Shown here: positions 16,299-24,472 of the stretch, one piece after another
How positions within the stretch are numbered: position 1 is the stretch's first letter
How the letters are laid out: each line of letters begins with the position of its first letter
NCBI GenBank assembly: GCA_014359475.1
Contig: JACIZI010000007.1
Coordinates: 62,001-126,000 of the forward strand
Direction of reading: 5' to 3'
DNA length: 64,000 nucleotides
DNA from: Marinobacter sp.
Lineage (GTDB): Bacteria > Pseudomonadota > Gammaproteobacteria > Pseudomonadales > Oleiphilaceae
Translations under genes and position numbers: made by a program
The notes under the pieces: model-generated
What the model was told of the DNA's origin: nothing
Seen by the model: only the letters and a program-made list of their open reading frames with translations
The model's database searches: none

Positions 16299-16946
16299 TT
16301 ATTCGGCCACAGGGCTCTGGTTTGCAAGCCAGACGGCTACGGCATGAATGTCTTCATCGCCCATGCGTTTGGCGATGCTGCCCATCAGGTTTTGAGGATC
16401 ATTGTTACGGGTGCCTTCTTTCCAGGCCTTGAGCTGGGCCTCGATGTATCCGGCATGTTGACCGGCAATGCCCGGGAAGGCCTCGCCGGCGCCCCGGCTG
16501 CCAGGCCCATGGCAACTTCTGCAGGCGACAATGTACTGGGACCAGTCACCACGTTCGGCAATCTGCTTGCCGCGCTCCAGCACCCCTTCGGAAGCATTTT
16601 CACCGCCCTGGCCAGGTGTCGGTTCCATCCGGGCATAGTAGGCTGCCACATCGGCTAGCTGCTGTCCGTTCAGCATATTGACGAAAGGCATCATGGTTGC
16701 GCTTTGCCGTGAGCCGCTCTTGATGTCGTTGTATTGTTTAATGAAGTACCGGGCGTTCAAGCCCGCCAATCGAGGCCAGGATTGGCCACCCTCAATATGC
16801 TTGCCACTGCCATCCGCCTGGTGGCAGGTAGCACAAGGGGTAACCAGCCCCGCCCCACGCTCCGGATCGCCTTCTGAAGCTGCCTCCACAACGCTGGCAC
16901 AGGCGACCAAGCCCAGCGCAGCAAGTGTTATTGGGAAATACCTCAC
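16299..16946 (-). CDS. tsdB: diheme c4-type cytochrome, electron acceptor of TsdA (TsdB-like)
   Basis: A 215-residue periplasmic cytochrome with two similar halves, each with one haem: P-C-A-T-C-H at 38-42 and A-C-R-S-C-H at 141-145, and matching later Met ligands in M-M-P-F-V-N-M and N-L-M-G-S-I-A-K-R-M. A signal peptide covers about residues 1-22. The fold is cytochrome c4, which in TsdBA systems takes electrons from TsdA toward the terminal oxidase. It starts at GTG 16946 with AGAGGAG seven bases upstream. A perfect palindrome lies 33 bases upstream of that start. Isolated from its neighbour it would only be called cytochrome c4; the tight linkage to TsdA gives the specific role. Confidence 0.85.
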   Translation of the reverse strand: MRYFPITLAALGLVACASVVEAASEGDPERGAGLVTPCATCHQADGSGKHIEGGQSWPRLAGLNARYFIKQYNDIKSGSRQSATMMPFVNMLNGQQLADVAAYYARMEPTPGQGGENASEGVLERGKQIAERGDWSQYIVACRSCHGPGSRGAGEAFPGIAGQHAGYIEAQLKAWKEGTRNNDPQNLMGSIAKRMGDEDIHAVAVWLANQSPVAE

Positions 16947-16978
16947 GATCAGGCTCCTCTCTCATTGCGCGTGTATTT

Positions 16979-16996
16979 CATAAGGATACCCTTATG
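16979..16996. promoter_or_regulatory. 18-bp palindrome upstream of tsdBA, candidate operator
   Basis: CATAAGG-ATAC-CCTTATG is a perfect inverted repeat with a four-base spacer. Overlapping it is a second repeat ATGC-TTATA-GCAT (16994-17006). On the minus strand a TTTACA-like box at 17028-17033 and TATGCT/TATAAG boxes just before the palindrome resemble a promoter, so a repressor bound here would block tsdB transcription. The divergent gcdH start is 75 bases to the right, so control of that gene is possible too. No regulator gene is adjacent. Confidence 0.5.
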
Positions 16997-17070
16997 CTTA
17001 TAGCATAGAAGAATATTCCAGTTTCTTGTAAATACCATCAAGACACAGTCAACAAACGGAGACAACCGAC

Positions 17071-18252
17071 ATGGCCAACCAAGCAAGCTTCAACTGGGAA
17101 GACCCCCTGTTGCTGGACCAGCAACTGACTGAAGATGAGCGCATGGTGCGTGACAGTGCCCGCCAGTTTGCCGAAAGCAAACTTCGGCCCCGGGTGCTGA
17201 ACGCCTTCCGCAACGAACAGACCGACCCGGAGATTTTCCGGGAAATGGGCGAGAACGGCCTGCTGGGTTGCACCATTCCCGAGCAGTACGGCGGCAGTGG
17301 CCTGAACTACGTGTGTTACGGTCTGGTTGCCCGGGAAGTGGAGCGGGTTGACTCCGGTTACCGTTCCATGATGAGTGTGCAGTCCTCCCTGGTGATGGTG
17401 CCCATCCACGAATTCGGCAACGAGGAAACCCGCCACAAGTACCTGCCGAAGCTTGCCTCCGGTGAGTGGATCGGCTGTTTCGGGTTGACCGAGCCGGACC
17501 ACGGTTCCGATCCGGGCAACATGGCCACACGTGCCCGCAAGGTGGACGGCGGCTACCGGCTCACCGGCAACAAGATGTGGATCACCAACAGCCCCATCGC
17601 CGACGTCTTTGTGGTCTGGGCCAAGGACGACGAGGGTCAGATCCGGGGCTTTGTGCTGGAGAAGGGCTGGGAAGGCCTGAGCGCGCCGGCGATTCACGGC
17701 AAGGTGGGCCTGCGCGCCTCGATCACCGGCGAGATCGTGATGGACGGGGTATTTGTTCCGGAAGAAAACGCCTTCCCTGAGGTGCGAGGCCTCAAGGGAC
17801 CGTTCACCTGCCTGAACTCCGCCCGTTACGGCATTTCCTGGGGTGCCCTGGGCGCTGCCGAGGATTGCTGGCACACCGCCCGTCAGTATGTACTGGATCG
17901 CAAACAGTTCGGGCGGCCCCTGGCGGCCAACCAGCTGATCCAGAAGAAGCTGGCGGACATGCAGACCGACATCACCCTGGCCTTGCAGGGCTGTCTGCGC
18001 CTCGGCCGCATGAAAGACGAAGGCACCGCGGCGGTGGAAATCACCTCGCTTATGAAACGCAATTCCTGCGGCAAGGCCCTGGATGTTGCCCGCCTGGCCC
18101 GGGACATGCTCGGCGGCAACGGCATCAGTGATGAGTTCGGCGTGGCCCGGCACCTGGTGAATCTGGAGGTGGTGAACACATACGAAGGCACCCACGATGT
18201 GCACGCCCTGATTCTGGGTCGGGCTCAGACGGGGATTCAGGCGTTCTTCTGA
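17071..18252 (+). CDS. gcdH: glutaryl-CoA dehydrogenase
   Basis: A 393-residue FAD enzyme that oxidises and decarboxylates glutaryl-CoA to crotonyl-CoA in lysine, tryptophan and benzoate-type catabolism. Typical features: the N-terminal [22 protein letters not shown] as flavin loop, K-M-W-I-T-N-S and C-terminal [17 protein letters not shown] with the catalytic Glu at about 372. This last motif is highly specific for GcdH within the acyl-CoA dehydrogenases. It is divergent from tsdB and is followed by three more plus-strand catabolic genes. The CoA transferase that often accompanies gcdH is not next to it. Confidence 0.94.
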   Translation: MANQASFNWEDPLLLDQQLTEDERMVRDSARQFAESKLRPRVLNAFRNEQTDPEIFREMGENGLLGCTIPEQYGGSGLNYVCYGLVAREVERVDSGYRSMMSVQSSLVMVPIHEFGNEETRHKYLPKLASGEWIGCFGLTEPDHGSDPGNMATRARKVDGGYRLTGNKMWITNSPIADVFVVWAKDDEGQIRGFVLEKGWEGLSAPAIHGKVGLRASITGEIVMDGVFVPEENAFPEVRGLKGPFTCLNSARYGISWGALGAAEDCWHTARQYVLDRKQFGRPLAANQLIQKKLADMQTDITLALQGCLRLGRMKDEGTAAVEITSLMKRNSCGKALDVARLARDMLGGNGISDEFGVARHLVNLEVVNTYEGTHDVHALILGRAQTGIQAFF

Positions 18253-18311
18253 GTAGCCGGCATCCTTACCAGTGCTCAAAACCCGGAATAACGATTGATA
18301 GAGGATCCATG

Positions 18312-19145
18312 ATGTCTCGCTCTCCCGAAGACTGGATTGGCAAGCAGGAATCCTGCCGTGACCGCCTTGATCCCTCGCATGCGGCGCGCATTGCGGCGAT
18401 GCTGGACCGCCCTTTTCCTCAGGAAGGCGACGCCCTGGCACCATTATGGCACTGGGCGTTTTTCCAGATTCCGGTACCACCTTCCGGGACCGGAGCGGAT
18501 GGCCATATTGCTCCGGGTGGCTTTCTGCCGAAATCCGAGGGTAACACCCGGATGTGGGCCGGTGGCCGTGTTCAGTTCCATCAGTCACTGACCATCGGGC
18601 AGTCGGCGCGGCGTGAGTCCCGCATCAAGGCGGTCAATGAAAAAAATGGTCGCTCCGGCAAGTTGCTGTTCGTCACAGTGAAGCATGAGTACCGGCAAAA
18701 TAATGCGTTGTGCCTGAGCGAGGAACAGGACATTGTCTACAAGGCCGCGGCCGCACCACGGCTGTCGCTGGACAAGCCGGTTGCTGAAGCCCGGTGGAGT
18801 CAGCCGGTTACCCCGTCCCCCCTGTTGTTGTTCCGTTATTCCGCGATCACTTTCAATGGTCACCGGATCCATTACGATCACCCCTACACCACTCGTGAAG
18901 AGGGTTATCCGGACCTGGTTGTCCATGGCCCGCTGATTGCGACGCTCATGGTACAGGCCTTTGTCGATGCCAATCCGGGACTCAGAGCGGTGCGCCTGTC
19001 TTACAGGGGATTGCGCCCCTTAACCGTTAACAAATCGTTCCGGGTTGAAGGGCGACTTGCCCACGCAGGCAAGGCAGAGCTCTGGGCCGCTAACGAAGAC
19101 GGCCCGGCTCATGAGGCAGAACTTGAATTCGAGGAGAAAAAATAG
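18312..19145 (+). CDS. itaconyl-CoA / mesaconyl-C4-CoA hydratase-like hotdog protein
   Basis: A 277-residue double-hotdog protein of the MaoC/FAS1-like dehydratase (HTD2) group. The C-terminal hotdog carries F-N-G-H-R-I-H-Y-D, then P-Y-T and V-H-G-P-L, the active-site pattern of the enzymes that hydrate itaconyl-CoA or mesaconyl-C4-CoA to citramalyl-CoA. GAGGA lies six bases before the second of two adjacent ATGs, hence the start at 18312. The gene abuts an acyl-CoA dehydrogenase (19146) and is followed by a citramalyl-CoA lyase-like gene (20410), which supports a C5-dicarboxylate role. Substrate specificity among C4/C5 enoyl-CoAs cannot be fixed from sequence. Confidence 0.75.
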   Translation: MSRSPEDWIGKQESCRDRLDPSHAARIAAMLDRPFPQEGDALAPLWHWAFFQIPVPPSGTGADGHIAPGGFLPKSEGNTRMWAGGRVQFHQSLTIGQSARRESRIKAVNEKNGRSGKLLFVTVKHEYRQNNALCLSEEQDIVYKAAAAPRLSLDKPVAEARWSQPVTPSPLLLFRYSAITFNGHRIHYDHPYTTREEGYPDLVVHGPLIATLMVQAFVDANPGLRAVRLSYRGLRPLTVNKSFRVEGRLAHAGKAELWAANEDGPAHEAELEFEEKK

Positions 19146-20309
19146 ATGAATAATTCATCCCCGCAGACGTTTGAGGATATTCGCGAGGGGGTCCGTGGCC
19201 TGTGTGCCGAGTTCGATGCGGCCTATTGGCGTGGCGTGGATGAGCGCAAAGCCTTTCCCGAGGCCTTTGTTGAGGCAATGACTCGTGCCGGCTGGTTGGC
19301 CGCGATGATTCCCGAGGAATATGGTGGCTCCGGCCTCGGCGTCTCCGAGGCCTCGGTCATTCTGGAAGAAGTCAACCGTGCCGGCGGTAATTCCGGCACA
19401 GTCCATGGTCAGATGTACAACATGTTTACCCTGTTGCGTCATGGAAGTGAGGAGCAAAAGCAGAAATACCTGCCAAGAATTGCTGCAGGTGAGCTGCGTC
19501 TGCAGTCCATGGGGGTTACTGAACCGACCACCGGTACCGATACCACCGGAATAAAGACAATGGCAGCGCGTCAGGGCGACAAGTATGTGGTGAATGGCCA
19601 GAAAGTCTGGATCTCACGGATCCAGCATTCTGACCTGATGATCCTGTTGGCCCGCACTACCCCGCTGGCAGAGGTGGAACGAAAGGCCGACGGCATGTCG
19701 ATCTTCATTGTGGACCTGCATGAAGCTATTGGTAGCGGGCTCACGGTGCAACCGATTGCCAACATGGTCAATCATGAAACCAATGAGCTGTTCTTTGATA
19801 ACCTGGAGATTCCCGCCGAGAACCTGATTGGCGAGGAAGGCAGGGGGTTCCGCTATATTCTCGACGGGCTCAATGCCGAACGGGCACTGATTGCGGCTGA
19901 GTGTATTGGCGACGGTCGATGGTTTATCGACAAGGCGCGCCATTACGCCAGGGAGCGTGAAGTGTTTGGTCGCCCGATCGGCAAGAATCAGGGCATCCAG
20001 TTCCCCATCGCCAAGGCCCACATCAATGTCGAAGCGGCGGATCTGATGCGCTGGCGTGCCTGTGAGGAATACGACAGTGGCCGCAACGCGGGCGCGAGTG
20101 CCAATATGGCCAAGTACCTGGCTGCGGAGGCGTCCTGGGAAGCTGCTAACGTGTGTTTACAGACACACGGCGGATTTGGTTTTGCCACTGAATACGACGT
20201 GGAGCGGAAGTTCCGGGAAACCCGTTTGTACCAGGTGGCGCCCATTTCCACCAACCTGATTCTGTCATACGTGGCGGAGCATCTGCTGGAGCTGCCCCGC
20301 TCGTTCTGA
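19146..20309 (+). CDS. acyl-CoA dehydrogenase family protein
   Basis: A 387-residue FAD acyl-CoA dehydrogenase. It shows G-V-T-E-P-T-T-G-T-D-T-T as flavin loop, G-Q-K-V-W-I-S and L-N-A-E-R-A-L-I-A-A-E-C-I-G. The Glu of N-A-E-R is at the helix-G position used as catalytic base in isovaleryl- and long-chain enzymes, while the C-terminal Y-E-G-T-type Glu is absent (V-A-P-I-S-T-N). It begins one base after the hydratase stop codon, so the two are coupled. It is a close paralogue of the island protein at 29147-30313, sharing for instance E-P-T-T-G-x-D-T-T and G-R-P-I-G-x-N-Q-G-(I/V)-Q. It may oxidise a branched or C5 dicarboxyl-CoA feeding the hydratase. Confidence 0.85.
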   Translation: MNNSSPQTFEDIREGVRGLCAEFDAAYWRGVDERKAFPEAFVEAMTRAGWLAAMIPEEYGGSGLGVSEASVILEEVNRAGGNSGTVHGQMYNMFTLLRHGSEEQKQKYLPRIAAGELRLQSMGVTEPTTGTDTTGIKTMAARQGDKYVVNGQKVWISRIQHSDLMILLARTTPLAEVERKADGMSIFIVDLHEAIGSGLTVQPIANMVNHETNELFFDNLEIPAENLIGEEGRGFRYILDGLNAERALIAAECIGDGRWFIDKARHYAREREVFGRPIGKNQGIQFPIAKAHINVEAADLMRWRACEEYDSGRNAGASANMAKYLAAEASWEAANVCLQTHGGFGFATEYDVERKFRETRLYQVAPISTNLILSYVAEHLLELPRSF

Positions 20310-20409
20310 CATCCGCCAGCCTGGCTACTTCTCTCCCGACCGAATCGGCCAGTGGAAACGTGATGGCGTGGTCCGACATCAACACAATACAGGAAACAGG
20401 AAGCTGATC

Positions 20410-21243
20410 ATGACCGCAGGCAGAGATCTGAAAACCATGCTCTTCGTGCCGGCCTCCCGACCGGAGCGCATCCCCAAGGCGATCGCAAGCGCTGCCGGTG
20501 CGGTCATTGTGGACCTGGAGGACGCGGTTCCTGCAGCGGCCAAGGACTCCGCGCGTGAGTCGCTGGAGGCGTTCCTTCGTGACCATGAAGAGGCAGGGGT
20601 TTTCGTGCGCATCAATGCCCGGGGCACTGCGGGCTTCGAGGCGGATCTGGCACTGTGTGCACGTCACGCCAATGTCGTCGGCATTATGTTGGCAAAGGCC
20701 GAATCAGCGGAGGATGTCCGGGTTGTCGCTGGTGCCGGGAAGCGCATCATCCCCCTGATCGAATCAGCACGTGGTCTGGTTGCCCTCAACGACATCGCCG
20801 CGGTGCCAGAGGTTGAGCGACTGAGCTACGGGGGTCTGGACCTCAGCGATGACCTCGGCCTCGAAGGTAATACCAGCGCCGCAGAAACGGTTATGGACCA
20901 GTGCCGTTATCAGCTTCTGGTCAGTTCCCGCGCAGCGGGTTTACTGGCACCCATTGACACCGTTTTCCCGGTTCTCGATGACGAGGAAGCATTACTGTGC
21001 CGTGCGCGCCGGGCCCGGAATATGGGGTTTGCCGGCATGCTGTGCATTCATCCCGGGCAGATTGCTCCGGTGCAAGCCGGATTTTCCCCGGACCCGGATC
21101 AGGTTGCATGGGCGCGCAAGGTCATGGAGGCCGCCCGGTCGGGTGGCGGGGCGTTCAAGGTCGATGGCCAGATGGTCGATGCCCCGGTCATTGCAATGGC
21201 AAGAAGCATCCTCGAGCGAGCCGGATCGGGTCTCGACAAATAA
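20410..21243 (+). CDS. CitE-family CoA-ester lyase, citramalyl-CoA lyase-like
   Basis: A 277-residue TIM-barrel enzyme of the HpcH/HpaI/CitE family. The start L-F-V-P-A-S-R-P-E-R and the following V-I-V-D-L-E-D-A-V (metal-binding Glu/Asp) are diagnostic, as are F-V-R-I-N and L-S-Y-G-G-L-D-L-S-D-D-L-G. C-terminal C-I-H-P-G-Q is also conserved. In this family single-chain proteins cleave citramalyl-, malyl- or beta-methylmalyl-CoA into acetyl- or propionyl-CoA plus an alpha-keto acid or glyoxylate. Located after an itaconyl/mesaconyl-CoA hydratase-like gene, cleavage of citramalyl-CoA to acetyl-CoA and pyruvate is the most likely reaction. AGGAAG precedes the ATG at 20410. Confidence 0.85.
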   Translation: MTAGRDLKTMLFVPASRPERIPKAIASAAGAVIVDLEDAVPAAAKDSARESLEAFLRDHEEAGVFVRINARGTAGFEADLALCARHANVVGIMLAKAESAEDVRVVAGAGKRIIPLIESARGLVALNDIAAVPEVERLSYGGLDLSDDLGLEGNTSAAETVMDQCRYQLLVSSRAAGLLAPIDTVFPVLDDEEALLCRARRARNMGFAGMLCIHPGQIAPVQAGFSPDPDQVAWARKVMEAARSGGGAFKVDGQMVDAPVIAMARSILERAGSGLDK

Positions 21244-21392
21244 CCGGATCCCGAGCCGGCCGCTGCTTATCTATCGACAGGGCGATACTGGCGACCGGTC
21301 CTGTTGCCCCGCCGGTCCGGCAGGAGCCGCTGGCCGCCGTGTTCGTAAATCTGACTCGGTTCGTCGTTCAGAGTGACATCCCTGGCTCATCT

Positions 21393-22172
21393 TCAGCATT
21401 TAAAAGCCGGCTTGCGCCGGCTCTCGAAAGCATCAAGCCCTTCGGCAACGTCATCGCCGGGTAGTGCCCGCACTGCTGCGTCCCGCTCGAGCCGCATCTG
21501 CTGGTCTATCGTCATGTCCGCACCTTCACGGACCAGGCGTTTCATTTCGGCAATACCAGGGCGTGAGCGGGTAGCGATGGTCTGGCAATAGTCCAGCGCG
21601 GCCTTGTGCAGTTCTGCATCCGGCACAATATAATTGACCAGGCCGGCCTCCCTGGCTTCGTCCGCCTTGAGCCAGCGCGCCGAGAACATCAGGTCGAGTG
21701 CCCGGCGCTGGCCCATCAACCGCGTCAGCCGCTGCGAACCGCCCCAGCCGGGGATCAGGCCGAATTGCGCGTGCTGATCGCCGAATTGCGCGGTCTCGGC
21801 GGCAAAGCACACGTCGCAGGCCAGCATCAGCTCGATCCCGCCGGCCAGACACAGCCCCTGCACGGCCACGACGACAGGGAGGGTGCTCGTTTCGAGCGCG
21901 CGGAGGTTTTTCATGCCAAAGGCGATGAAATGATCCAGTGCGGCCGGGTCGTTTAATTTGCCCTTCACTTCGGTGAGATCGGCGCCGGTGCAGAAGTGCT
22001 TGCCCTGCGCACGAATGAGAATCGACCGGACTTCCCGATTCGCCTCGAATTCCATGCGCGCGGCGGCGATGCGGTCATGCACGTCCAGTGACAGGCAATT
22101 GAATTTCTCCGGGCGCGCCAGTTCGATGATGCCGACGCTGCCTTCAATGAAGGCGTCGATCACGCCACTCAT
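21393..22172 (-). CDS. enoyl-CoA hydratase/isomerase (crotonase), island operon 1
   Basis: A 259-residue crotonase-fold protein. The oxyanion-hole segments are G-K-H-F-C-T-G-A-D-L and C-L-A-G-G-I-E-L, and the catalytic Glu position lies in L-I-P-G-W-G-G-S-Q-R, where the first usual Glu is not obvious but the second-loop G-x-G-G-x-Q-R is normal. It overlaps the upstream acyl-CoA dehydrogenase by four bases (22169-22172) and shares its operator at 23393. In the context of an AliB-like dehydrogenase and a BadH-like dehydrogenase it is a candidate for a cyclohex-1-enecarboxyl-CoA hydratase (BadK role). It is convergent with the CitE-like gene, marking the left edge of the island. Confidence 0.8.
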   Translation of the reverse strand: MSGVIDAFIEGSVGIIELARPEKFNCLSLDVHDRIAAARMEFEANREVRSILIRAQGKHFCTGADLTEVKGKLNDPAALDHFIAFGMKNLRALETSTLPVVVAVQGLCLAGGIELMLACDVCFAAETAQFGDQHAQFGLIPGWGGSQRLTRLMGQRRALDLMFSARWLKADEAREAGLVNYIVPDAELHKAALDYCQTIATRSRPGIAEMKRLVREGADMTIDQQMRLERDAAVRALPGDDVAEGLDAFESRRKPAFKC

Positions 22173-23350
22173 TTTGCCGCTCCCTTTGCCTTCTTGTCAT
22201 ACTGGAGCGCGATCCGCCCGACCTTTTCGCGGGCAATCACCAGCTTCTGGATTTGCGCGGTGCCGTCGCCGATCTGCAGGCCGAGCACGTCGTTGTAACG
22301 CTGATGGTGGGGCAGGTCAGTAGTATAGCCGTAGTGCCCATGCAGGATCAGGCACTGATGCAGGATCTCGCAGGCGGTCTTTGGCAGGTACCATTTGCAC
22401 ATCGCCGCCTCGGCGGTATGGGGCAGGCCGCGGTCGCGCAAATCCAGCGTGTAATAGCAAAGCTGGCGCATCATGGTCAGTTGGGTTTCGGCCTCGGCGA
22501 GGGGGAAGCTGACGCCCTGATATTGCACGATGGGTGCGCCGAACGCCTCGCGTTCCCGGACATACGCCCAGGTCTCGTCCACCGAGGCCTGCGCCGCGCC
22601 CAGACATTCCAGCCCGATCAGCGCCCGGGAATAGTCGAACCCCGACATGATCGTGCCAAAGGCGCGATCCTGTTCGGCCATCATGTTTTCGGCCGGCACG
22701 AAGACGTCGTCGAAAAACACCGATCCACGCCCGACAGGCTTGGTGCCGATGTCGTCAAAATGCGTGCGGCTGATGTCGTCCTGGTTCAGATCGACAAAAA
22801 AAGCGCTGACCCCGCGAGAGCCCCCGTCAGGATCGCCCGTACGCGCAAAAACAACGGCTGCGTCGGCCTGGCTGGCAAAACTCATGGATGTCTTTTCGCC
22901 GCTCAGTCGCCAGCCGTTGCCTGACTTTTCGGCCCTGAGCGTCAGGTTCGCCGCATCCGATCCGCCACGTGGCTCCGTCAGGCCCAGGCCGATGACGACA
23001 TCACCGGAAATAACCTTGGGCACCCATTCCGATGCGATCTCCCTGGGGGCGTGCCTGGCCACCATCCCTCCCATGAGGGAGCCCAGCAGCTGCACATAAC
23101 TTGCATTGAAATCCGCATAGGCAATTTCTTCGACAATGAGGCCCGCAGTGACCGAGCTTTCGCCAAGCCCGCCGAATTCCTCCGGCAGATCCGGCGCAAT
23201 CAGACCCAGCGCGCCCATTTCCCGGATCAGCGCACGATCAAGGACGTGGCCGCGTGCGCGCTCCTGGTAACCGGGCGCCAGTTTTTTCGTGGCGAATCGC
23301 TTCGCGGTTTCGCGAAACGCCTTTTGATCTTCTGTTGGCTGGAATTGCAT
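22169..23350 (-). CDS. acyl-CoA dehydrogenase, cyclohexanecarboxyl-CoA dehydrogenase (AliB)-like
   Basis: A 393-residue FAD acyl-CoA dehydrogenase starting at ATG 23350, with GGAGAGG eight bases upstream. The flavin loop is G-L-G-L-T-E-P-R-G-G-S-D-A. The helix-G position is Ser (F-D-Y-S-R) and the C-terminal loop reads I-G-D-G-T-A-Q-I-Q-K near residue 362, giving Asp where most members have the catalytic Glu of Y-E-G-T. The G-D-G-T form occurs in the group that includes dehydrogenases of cyclohexanecarboxyl-CoA, and the nearby BadH-like gene supports that reading; the exact substrate is inference. It heads a two-gene minus-strand operon with the crotonase gene, and the palindrome at 23393-23410 lies 42 bases upstream. 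Confidence 0.8.
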   Translation of the reverse strand: MQFQPTEDQKAFRETAKRFATKKLAPGYQERARGHVLDRALIREMGALGLIAPDLPEEFGGLGESSVTAGLIVEEIAYADFNASYVQLLGSLMGGMVARHAPREIASEWVPKVISGDVVIGLGLTEPRGGSDAANLTLRAEKSGNGWRLSGEKTSMSFASQADAAVVFARTGDPDGGSRGVSAFFVDLNQDDISRTHFDDIGTKPVGRGSVFFDDVFVPAENMMAEQDRAFGTIMSGFDYSRALIGLECLGAAQASVDETWAYVREREAFGAPIVQYQGVSFPLAEAETQLTMMRQLCYYTLDLRDRGLPHTAEAAMCKWYLPKTACEILHQCLILHGHYGYTTDLPHHQRYNDVLGLQIGDGTAQIQKLVIAREKVGRIALQYDKKAKGAAK

Positions 23351-23392
23351 CGGCGCGCCTCTCCATGAAGGAAAATGTGTCCCAGTGAAAAA

Positions 23393-23410
23393 ACCTAACA
23401 AATGTTAGAA
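23393..23410. promoter_or_regulatory. island operator O1 (before the 22169-23350 dehydrogenase)
   Basis: ACCTAAC-AAAT-GTTAGAA: the right half matches the island consensus TTCTAAC-N4-GTTAGAA at seven of seven bases and the left half at five of seven. It lies 42 bases upstream of the minus-strand start at 23350, in the expected promoter position. Likely bound by the tandem TetR protein encoded at 25343. Confidence 0.7.
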
Positions 23411-23565
23411 TATAGATCAAGCTGAGTTTCGGTGAGAATGTTGACCATGGAGGATGTGCGGATGGAGGGGAGGCGGAGGGTGCGCAGATAGAGGGAAAGC
23501 TGGGGGTGCACGCTTTGCTTTCACCTCTCCGCGCGCCCATCCCCCTCCGCTGTGCAGCCGTCAGC

Positions 23566-24420
23566 TCACTGGACGAAAGCAGCCCGATTCCCGGCGACGA
23601 AATCGCGGAAGCGACGGGCCGGGCGCCCAAGCACGTCGCTGATCGTGGTCTCGGTGCCGGCGAGATAGCCCTTTGGGGCGAGGGAGGCGAGTTCCACCAT
23701 GGCGGCGGCGACCTCTTCCTGCATCCCGTCGGCGATCATGGCCGCCCTGGAGGCCTCCGCCGACAAGGGCATGCAGGTGACGGATCGTCCGGTCGCCTCG
23801 GACAGAACCGTGGCAATCTCCTCACCTGTCAGGGCCTCGGGGCCGGTCAGGCCATAGATCTTGCCTTCGTGCCCCGGTCCGGTCAGCGCCTCTGCGGCGA
23901 CGTCGGCGATGTCGCGGGCATCGACCCAGGCCACCGGTCCGCCCAGACCGTCGTAATAAACCGCGTCCTTCGCAATGTTACCGGCCTGCCACAGCAGGTT
24001 CTGCATGAAATAGGTCGGCTGGACAAAGGTCCAGTCAAGCCCGCTTTCCTTCACCCGTTCCTGGGTTTCGGAATGCCATTTTCCGAAGGTCACCCTGGCC
24101 TTGGGCGACGCGCCCAGACCGGTGGCCAGAACGACATGGCGAACACCCGCGGCTTTTGCCGCCTCGATCACGTTCGCTTTCCAGCGGCGCATGTCCGGAT
24201 GGGCGGGCGTCACCAGATAGATCTTTTCGGCACCGGTACATGCCTTTTCCAACGTGGCAGGGTCGGAGAAATCGGCGGTGACGGCCTCACACCCTTTGGC
24301 CCTGAGGGAAGCGACCTTCGCCGGATCGCTGGTGACTGCGCGCAGTTTCACGCCCTTGGACAGAAGCGTATCGACAAGGGGCGCGCCGGTGGTGCCGGTC
24401 GCGCCGAAGACGGTTATCAT
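23566..24420 (-). CDS. NmrA-like NAD(P)-binding atypical short-chain dehydrogenase
   Basis: A 284-residue Rossmann protein of the NmrA/QOR2 type. It starts with the nucleotide-binding M-I-T-V-F-G-A-T-G-T-T-G-A-P-L and shows the substrate-cleft segments typical of NAD(P)H-binding proteins such as quinone oxidoreductase 2 (W-H-S-E-T-Q-E and Q-P-T-Y-F-M-Q-N-L-L). The classical SDR Tyr-x-x-x-Lys is absent. The start at 24420 has AAGGAA upstream. It lies 52 bases after the BadH-like gene on the same strand, so the two probably form an operon driven from the 25300 operator. Such proteins can be redox sensors or reductases; its part in the pathway is unknown. Confidence 0.75.
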   Translation of the reverse strand: MITVFGATGTTGAPLVDTLLSKGVKLRAVTSDPAKVASLRAKGCEAVTADFSDPATLEKACTGAEKIYLVTPAHPDMRRWKANVIEAAKAAGVRHVVLATGLGASPKARVTFGKWHSETQERVKESGLDWTFVQPTYFMQNLLWQAGNIAKDAVYYDGLGGPVAWVDARDIADVAAEALTGPGHEGKIYGLTGPEALTGEEIATVLSEATGRSVTCMPLSAEASRAAMIADGMQEEVAAAMVELASLAPKGYLAGTETTISDVLGRPARRFRDFVAGNRAAFVQ

Positions 24421-24472
24421 GGCGTTTCCTTTCGCAGATCTGCAACGGGTTTCATCGCTTGGGGTTGCGGGC

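Noticed and set aside
17038-18588. Minus-strand frame of 516 codons.
   Set aside because: It is the mirror of gcdH, whose motifs are unmistakable; the frame is His-, Gln- and Gly-rich, as shadows of GC-rich genes are.
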